Shown: in pieces, positions 28,065 through 31,211 of the stretch
Numbering within the stretch: position 1 is the stretch's first letter
How the letters are laid out: every line of letters begins with the position of its first letter
Source of the DNA: a virus
IMG/VR virus record: IMGVR_UViG_3300023284_000558
Location: 1-31,211 of that record
Strand: one strand, 5' to 3'
DNA length: 31,211 nt
The notes under the pieces: generated by a model
Seen by the model: only the letters and a program-made list of their open reading frames with translations
Databases searched by the model: none
What the model was told of the DNA's origin: nothing
Translations under genes and position numbers: made by a program

Positions 28065-28265
28065 CTACTTGCTCCCGTTCACGATCTTCCGCAGCTTGAT
28101 CTTGACGACGGCAACAGCTTCGATTAACGCTCCCGGGATGGTGCTGTAATCCTGGATCACGGTATGGATCAGGCCGAGATCCTGGGTCGTCAGAGAAGTG
28201 TTAAGGCGCGGAAGCTCGGCTTCCTTCACTTTCGCCTTATCGGGTTGTTTGTCTTCGTGGGGCAT
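28065..28265 (-). CDS. Small hypothetical protein (66 aa)
   Basis: ATG at 28265 with only a weak SD; coupled by close spacing to both neighbours. The basic N-terminus (HEDKQPDKAKVKEAELPRLN) is followed by a moderately hydrophobic helix (LGLIHTVIQDYSTIPGALIE) and a basic end. No family recognised. Fills the gap between two structural genes exactly, which is the main support. Confidence 0.5.
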   Translation of the reverse strand: MPHEDKQPDKAKVKEAELPRLNTSLTTQDLGLIHTVIQDYSTIPGALIEAVAVVKIKLRKIVNGSK

Positions 28266-28273
28266 CTCAGGCT

Positions 28274-28495
28274 CTACATCTCCTGCCCTTCTTTGGCCGT
28301 CACCTTCGTCTCGATGGCGGCCTCGGTCACGGTCCAGGTGTTACCGGCGACGATGGTGTAAACGAATTCCCCGTGTTCAGGTGTCAGAACCTTGGGATCC
28401 GCATCGTCGGTCCGCTTCCACACCACACGGATCTTCTTGTGGTCCTCGCCTTCAAAGCTTTGATTCTCAATCGTCCAAGAATTCACGAGGCCCAT
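28274..28495 (-). CDS. Small hypothetical protein (73 aa)
   Basis: ATG at 28495 with CCGTAAGGAGCAACT upstream, 10 bp after the fibre-like gene. Beta-rich sequence (GLVNSWTIENQSFEGEDHKK, FVYTIVAGNTWTVTEAAIET). Possibly a small tail-tip or fibre-associated protein by position; no family recognised. Confidence 0.6.
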   Translation of the reverse strand: MGLVNSWTIENQSFEGEDHKKIRVVWKRTDDADPKVLTPEHGEFVYTIVAGNTWTVTEAAIETKVTAKEGQEM

Positions 28496-28504
28496 AGTTG
28501 CTCC

Positions 28505-29374
28505 TTACGGTTCGATTGCCAATTGCTGCGCGGCTCCGGTTGGGAACTGCACCATCAACCGGGTCTTTCCCGCACCGTTATCTTCAGGGAAAACCTGAGC
28601 CTTGTCCGCGACACCTGCGGGCGCGGCGAGGAGTTCCTTCATCGTGAGGTAGCCTTTGTCCGTGCCGCCCGCGTCCTTGTCGATCTCGATTCCGCTGATC
28701 GGATCACCGCCGCTGAAGTCGCCCACACCCAATGCACCGACAAGATTAAGGCGAGCGCGTTCGACGCCGCCGACGCTCATCCCGATGCCATCGACCGCAT
28801 TGCCCAACCGGAAGAATCCGGTGGTGCTTCCCACCCCCCCCGACCGTACGAACCGATAGAGCGGGGCTGCCGCAGTTCCGGGTACAGTGGATGCTCCTGC
28901 AAGGATAAAATTAGAACTAACCTGAAGATCAGCAGCCATTGCATTGATGACTCGAAGTGGACCACCGGTCCCGCCGATAGCGATTTTTTGTGCGCCCGAA
29001 ACCACGAAGCGGATAGACCCGTCAGCAGCTCTGGCGAAGCCTGTGTTTGTGGAGGAAACGAAGCCTATGGCGGGAGTCGCAAAAAGCAGACCGTCACCGA
29101 TCAGAAGCGCGGGGGCGGCTCCGCTGCTGAGAACGACCGGGCCGGCATCGACGGTGATGGTTCGACCGACACCCGATCCGCCCTCGTCGTAGGCACCATC
29201 GAGCGTGTTTGAAGTGATGCCGCTGCCGTCGATGTCCAGAGTGGAGTTCGGGCCGTTGTCGGTGACTGTGATGCCGCCGATGCCTTCGAGCTTCCGCTCC
29301 ATCGAGAGGCCGTCTTCGTTGATGACGGTGATGAACGCCGCGTCGCTGCTGGCCCCGCCTTCAAATCCGCTCAT
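28505..29374 (-). CDS. Tail fibre/spike-like protein (289 aa)
   Basis: ATG at 29374 with GAAGGAGAG upstream, about 17 nt from a predicted transcription start. The protein is rich in Gly, Ser, Thr, Ala with short repeating beta-strand patterns (GGITVTDNGPNSTLDIDGSG, GSIRFVVSGAQKIAIGGTGG, LRVINAMAADLQVSSNFILA), as in trimeric fibre or tail-spike shafts that bind the host receptor. The middle contains RFVRSGGVGSTTGFFRLGNA. Its own promoter is unusual for a fibre gene inside an operon. The receptor is unknown. Confidence 0.65.
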   Translation of the reverse strand: MSGFEGGASSDAAFITVINEDGLSMERKLEGIGGITVTDNGPNSTLDIDGSGITSNTLDGAYDEGGSGVGRTITVDAGPVVLSSGAAPALLIGDGLLFATPAIGFVSSTNTGFARAADGSIRFVVSGAQKIAIGGTGGPLRVINAMAADLQVSSNFILAGASTVPGTAAAPLYRFVRSGGVGSTTGFFRLGNAVDGIGMSVGGVERARLNLVGALGVGDFSGGDPISGIEIDKDAGGTDKGYLTMKELLAAPAGVADKAQVFPEDNGAGKTRLMVQFPTGAAQQLAIEP

Positions 29375-29397
29375 GGCTCTCTCCTTCTTCTGCCGGA

Positions 29398-29426
29398 AGT
29401 GTAGGCCCCACCAGGGGCTTTGTCAA
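29398..29426 (-). promoter_or_regulatory. Probable promoter of the fibre/lysis genes (TTGACA-N17-TACACT)
   Basis: The consensus -35 TTGACA (29421-29426) is 17 bp from TACACT (29398-29403). The spacer contains a short hairpin (GCCCC/GGGGC). It lies in the 60-bp gap before the fibre-like gene and after the 62-aa gene. It shares the TTGACR-N17-TANACT form with promoters at 12300 and 26524. Confidence 0.65.
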
Positions 29427-29434
29427 TCCGTTCC

Positions 29435-29623
29435 TTACGGTTCGTCGCGGATCACGCCCTGCACCTTCAGGACGGCATCGAATTCCTTGCCCGTCGGGAC
29501 GGTCTTCGGGAACCCCGGAAGCGAGATGCCGTCCTTTGTGATGTCGACCACTGTCCCCGCAGGGAGGACCTGGTCGAAGCGTATGTTGACCTTGCTCTTT
29601 GTCTCCGGCTGGAAGTCTGCCAC
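29435..29623 (-). CDS. Small hypothetical structural protein (62 aa)
   Basis: The GTG at 29623 has an excellent AAGGAGG SD and overlaps the upstream TAG by one base, so it is translationally coupled. Its sequence is a compact beta domain (KVNIRFDQVLPAGTVVDITK, DGISLPGFPKTVPTGKEFDA). It might be a tail-tip or adhesion-associated domain by location. No family recognised. Confidence 0.6.
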   Translation of the reverse strand: MADFQPETKSKVNIRFDQVLPAGTVVDITKDGISLPGFPKTVPTGKEFDAVLKVQGVIRDEP

Positions 29624-29943
29624 TAGACCGCCTCCTTCTTCAGTACACCGTTGTCGACGATGATCCGGTATTTGATTCCCGTCGTCTTGTCCGGGACGAT
29701 GGGTCCCTCGCCGTTGTTCAGGAATTCCATATCCTTATCGGCGCTGATGTCCCCGGCGAAGAGGTCGGCCGCCGGGTCCATGTGGAGAGCCTTCGTCACC
29801 GTCAGGTCTTCAAAGCTGACTCGCGTGTCCTCCACGATCACGGCATCCGGATCGGGTGGGCTCGCCTCATCGGCGACCTGGAAGACGTAGACCGGCGCTG
29901 CGGGAGGATCCGTCGTACTCCATCGCCAGTTCACGTCGACCAT
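29623..29943 (-). CDS. Hypothetical structural protein (106 aa)
   Basis: ATG at 29943 with AGGAGGTGG upstream; a TTG at 29946 is a poorer choice. The start overlaps the upstream TGA by one base. The product contains VDVNWRWSTTDPPAAPVYVF and an acidic end (FLNNGEGPIVPDKTTGIKYR), all beta-like. No family recognised; likely a distal tail component by position. Confidence 0.6.
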   Translation of the reverse strand: MVDVNWRWSTTDPPAAPVYVFQVADEASPPDPDAVIVEDTRVSFEDLTVTKALHMDPAADLFAGDISADKDMEFLNNGEGPIVPDKTTGIKYRIIVDNGVLKKEAV

Positions 29944-30542
29944 CAAGCCACCTCCTGTTTCATCTCAGCGACGGCCGCTTCGCATTCGATGAAGCCGCCG
30001 CCCGCCGTACGGTTCATCTGCAGCTCCAGGACCTTCCGACCCGACAGCGGGACGACTAAGGCCTCATTCAGAATCGTGAAAGTCGTCGTCCCCGCCGGCA
30101 CGACGACATCCGCCATGACGACGTTGTCCGTGCGATTCAGCAGACGGATTGTCCCTGCAGTCCCCGCCGTGCTCCCTCGGGCGCTGACGATGATCTCTCC
30201 TGCCGGGATGATGCTCAAACCTTGAAGCAGAGTGAAATTGAAAAGCGTGATATACCGGACGCCGAAGGCGGCGTTGTTCGCCTTGGCAAGATTGGGCGTT
30301 GAGTTGCCGCCCGCAGGCTGGGGCAAGAGTGCGATGGTAGCGAACCCGAACGCCTGACCGGACTGCGCCGCGTGGATGCAGAAGACCGTGCCGCTCGCGT
30401 TCTGGATGCAGGGGGTCCCGCTGATGTCGAAGCCGAAGAGGACCTCGCCCGAGGCGGGATTGACAGACGTCGGCATGACGTCGTCCAGCAGCGTCAGCCG
30501 GAAGACTTCGCCAAGATTCGTCGGCCACAGTGGATCGCGCAT
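29943..30542 (-). CDS. Hypothetical structural protein (199 aa)
   Basis: ATG at 30542 with AAGGAC upstream (a longer frame from 30584 has no SD). Extensive beta-strand sequence: FRLTLLDDVMPTSVNPASGE, GTVFCIHAAQSGQAFGFATI and VVVPAGTTTFTILNEALVVP. The repetitive small-residue character resembles tail-tip, baseplate or fibre-associated proteins. No catalytic motif. It starts 8 bp after the partial gene to its right. Confidence 0.6.
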   Translation of the reverse strand: MRDPLWPTNLGEVFRLTLLDDVMPTSVNPASGEVLFGFDISGTPCIQNASGTVFCIHAAQSGQAFGFATIALLPQPAGGNSTPNLAKANNAAFGVRYITLFNFTLLQGLSIIPAGEIIVSARGSTAGTAGTIRLLNRTDNVVMADVVVPAGTTTFTILNEALVVPLSGRKVLELQMNRTAGGGFIECEAAVAEMKQEVA

Positions 30543-30549
30543 AGTGTCC

Positions 30550-31211
30550 TTACGGTCCCGGCGGCAGCTCGCGCCCAAGACCAATATCGAAATCCAATCC
30601 GCCCAGGTCGCCGATGATCAATCGTTGCCCGGTGACGTGGAACGTACCGGAGTACGAACCGAACCGCGATCGCCACAGGGTGATGATCAGTTCATCGCTG
30701 GCTTCCGTATCTTCCGCCGGAATCACAAAGTCCAGGCACTGCGTCGTCTCTTCGGTCGGGAGCGCCGGACTCGCCAACGGCCCGACGCCGCCGAAGCCGA
30801 TGCTGTCGAAGATCGGCGTCCCCGATACTCCTTCAGTCCCGGAACAGCTGTAGGCCGTGTGGCCCTTGATGATCGTCATGGTGTCCGTGCCTCCCGGGGC
30901 ATCGAGTGCGAATTGGACGCGGAACACCAGCGGCTTCGCTTCCCAATCGGGCGGCAGCGTGATCTGAAATTGTTCTGCCGTGGTTTTGTTGGCCTTGTAC
31001 CGTCTGCTCTTTTTGTCGCCGATGCGCCCGACCGATGCGACGGACGGCGGGTTCTCGAGGGGCGGGACGGGGACGCCAGGCTGCGGCGTGTTCGGAGGTC
31101 CCGTCGGAATGTCGGGACGCGGGACGCGGATCCACGGACGCAGCCACTGGCTGACGGTCTTGTATCCGATCTCTTCGGAGTCCTCGAGGGCGCTTTCCAG
31201 CAGCCCGTTGT
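30550..31211 (-). CDS. Partial structural protein continuing past the right edge
   Basis: The minus-strand frame ending at TAA 30550-30552 is open through 31211, so the gene begins outside the window; 220 codons are visible. The visible N-terminal part includes VSQWLRPWIRVPRPDIPTGP and a proline-rich linker, then YKANKTTAEQFQITLPPDWE. The C-terminal part is beta-rich (ELIITLWRSRFGSYSGTFHV). A tail/baseplate or fibre-linked protein is likely by context; no family recognised. It ends in Pro-stop with the SD of the next gene overlapping the stop. Confidence 0.65.
   Translation of the reverse strand, partial: NGLLESALEDSEEIGYKTVSQWLRPWIRVPRPDIPTGPPNTPQPGVPVPPLENPPSVASVGRIGDKKSRRYKANKTTAEQFQITLPPDWEAKPLVFRVQFALDAPGGTDTMTIIKGHTAYSCSGTEGVSGTPIFDSIGFGGVGPLASPALPTEETTQCLDFVIPAEDTEASDELIITLWRSRFGSYSGTFHVTGQRLIIGDLGGLDFDIGLGRELPPGP

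Noticed and set aside
1-31211. tRNA genes, integrase, transposase, DNA polymerase, ParA
   Set aside because: I looked for cloverleaf-like sequence with GTTCRA loops and for the characteristic protein motifs, and found none by eye; they may lie outside the window.

Overview
The window is a contiguous piece of a tailed double-stranded DNA bacteriophage or prophage-like genome (Caudoviricetes), with high GC content. Essentially every supported gene lies on the minus strand, so transcription runs from high to low coordinates. Genes are short, tightly packed and often joined by 1-4 nt stop/start overlaps, with good Shine-Dalgarno (SD) sequences. Terminase, portal, minor head protein and a protease/capsid polyprotein define the head module. 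No ribosomal, tRNA or host metabolic gene was recognised. The host cannot be named; two probable lipoproteins would fit a diderm host, but this is an inference.

Layout in the direction of transcription. (1) 31211-26888: distal structural genes (a partial protein, small proteins, a 289-aa glycine/serine-rich fibre-like protein), then a coiled-coil/transmembrane protein and a lipoprotein-like membrane protein that resemble a lysis cassette. The unit ends at a strong intrinsic terminator at 26810-26846. (2) 26780-26500: module boundary with a perfect 16-bp parS palindrome, a small zinc-finger gene and a strong sigma70-type promoter. (3) 26501-19077: recombination, replication and partition genes. 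These are a conserved phage protein possibly of the annealing type, a PD-(D/E)XK exonuclease, a coiled-coil protein, a highly structured intergenic region that may be an RNA, ParB, a replication initiator-like protein and RuvC. (4) 19053-12224: GroES co-chaperonin, a DEDDh exonuclease and about twenty small accessory genes, many with zinc-binding motifs, ending in a possible Mom/GNAT-like protein. (5) 12328-1: a second promoter of the same type, then small and large terminase, portal, minor head protein, a C2H2 zinc-finger protein, an 898-aa protease-scaffold-capsid fusion and head-completion genes, running off the window. Tail genes presumably follow to the left and would rejoin the right edge on a circular map.

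The most interesting signals are at DNA level. Two loci 14 kb apart, one inside the replication initiator gene (20385-20622) and one inside a small ORF in the head module (6482-6732), share the same architecture: 7-8 head-to-tail 11-bp iterons, a gap of exactly 85 bp, three TCCGGAC-type boxes spaced exactly 11 bp, then AAAGGG hexamers. This looks like a duplicated replication origin. A bacterial-type parS site occurs together with a phage ParB but with no ParA in view. Three promoters share TTGAC(A/G)-N17-TANACT. A 259-bp intergenic region at 23408-23666 can fold into a 23-bp stem plus several hairpins.

All functional names rest on motif recognition by eye; no database search was run.
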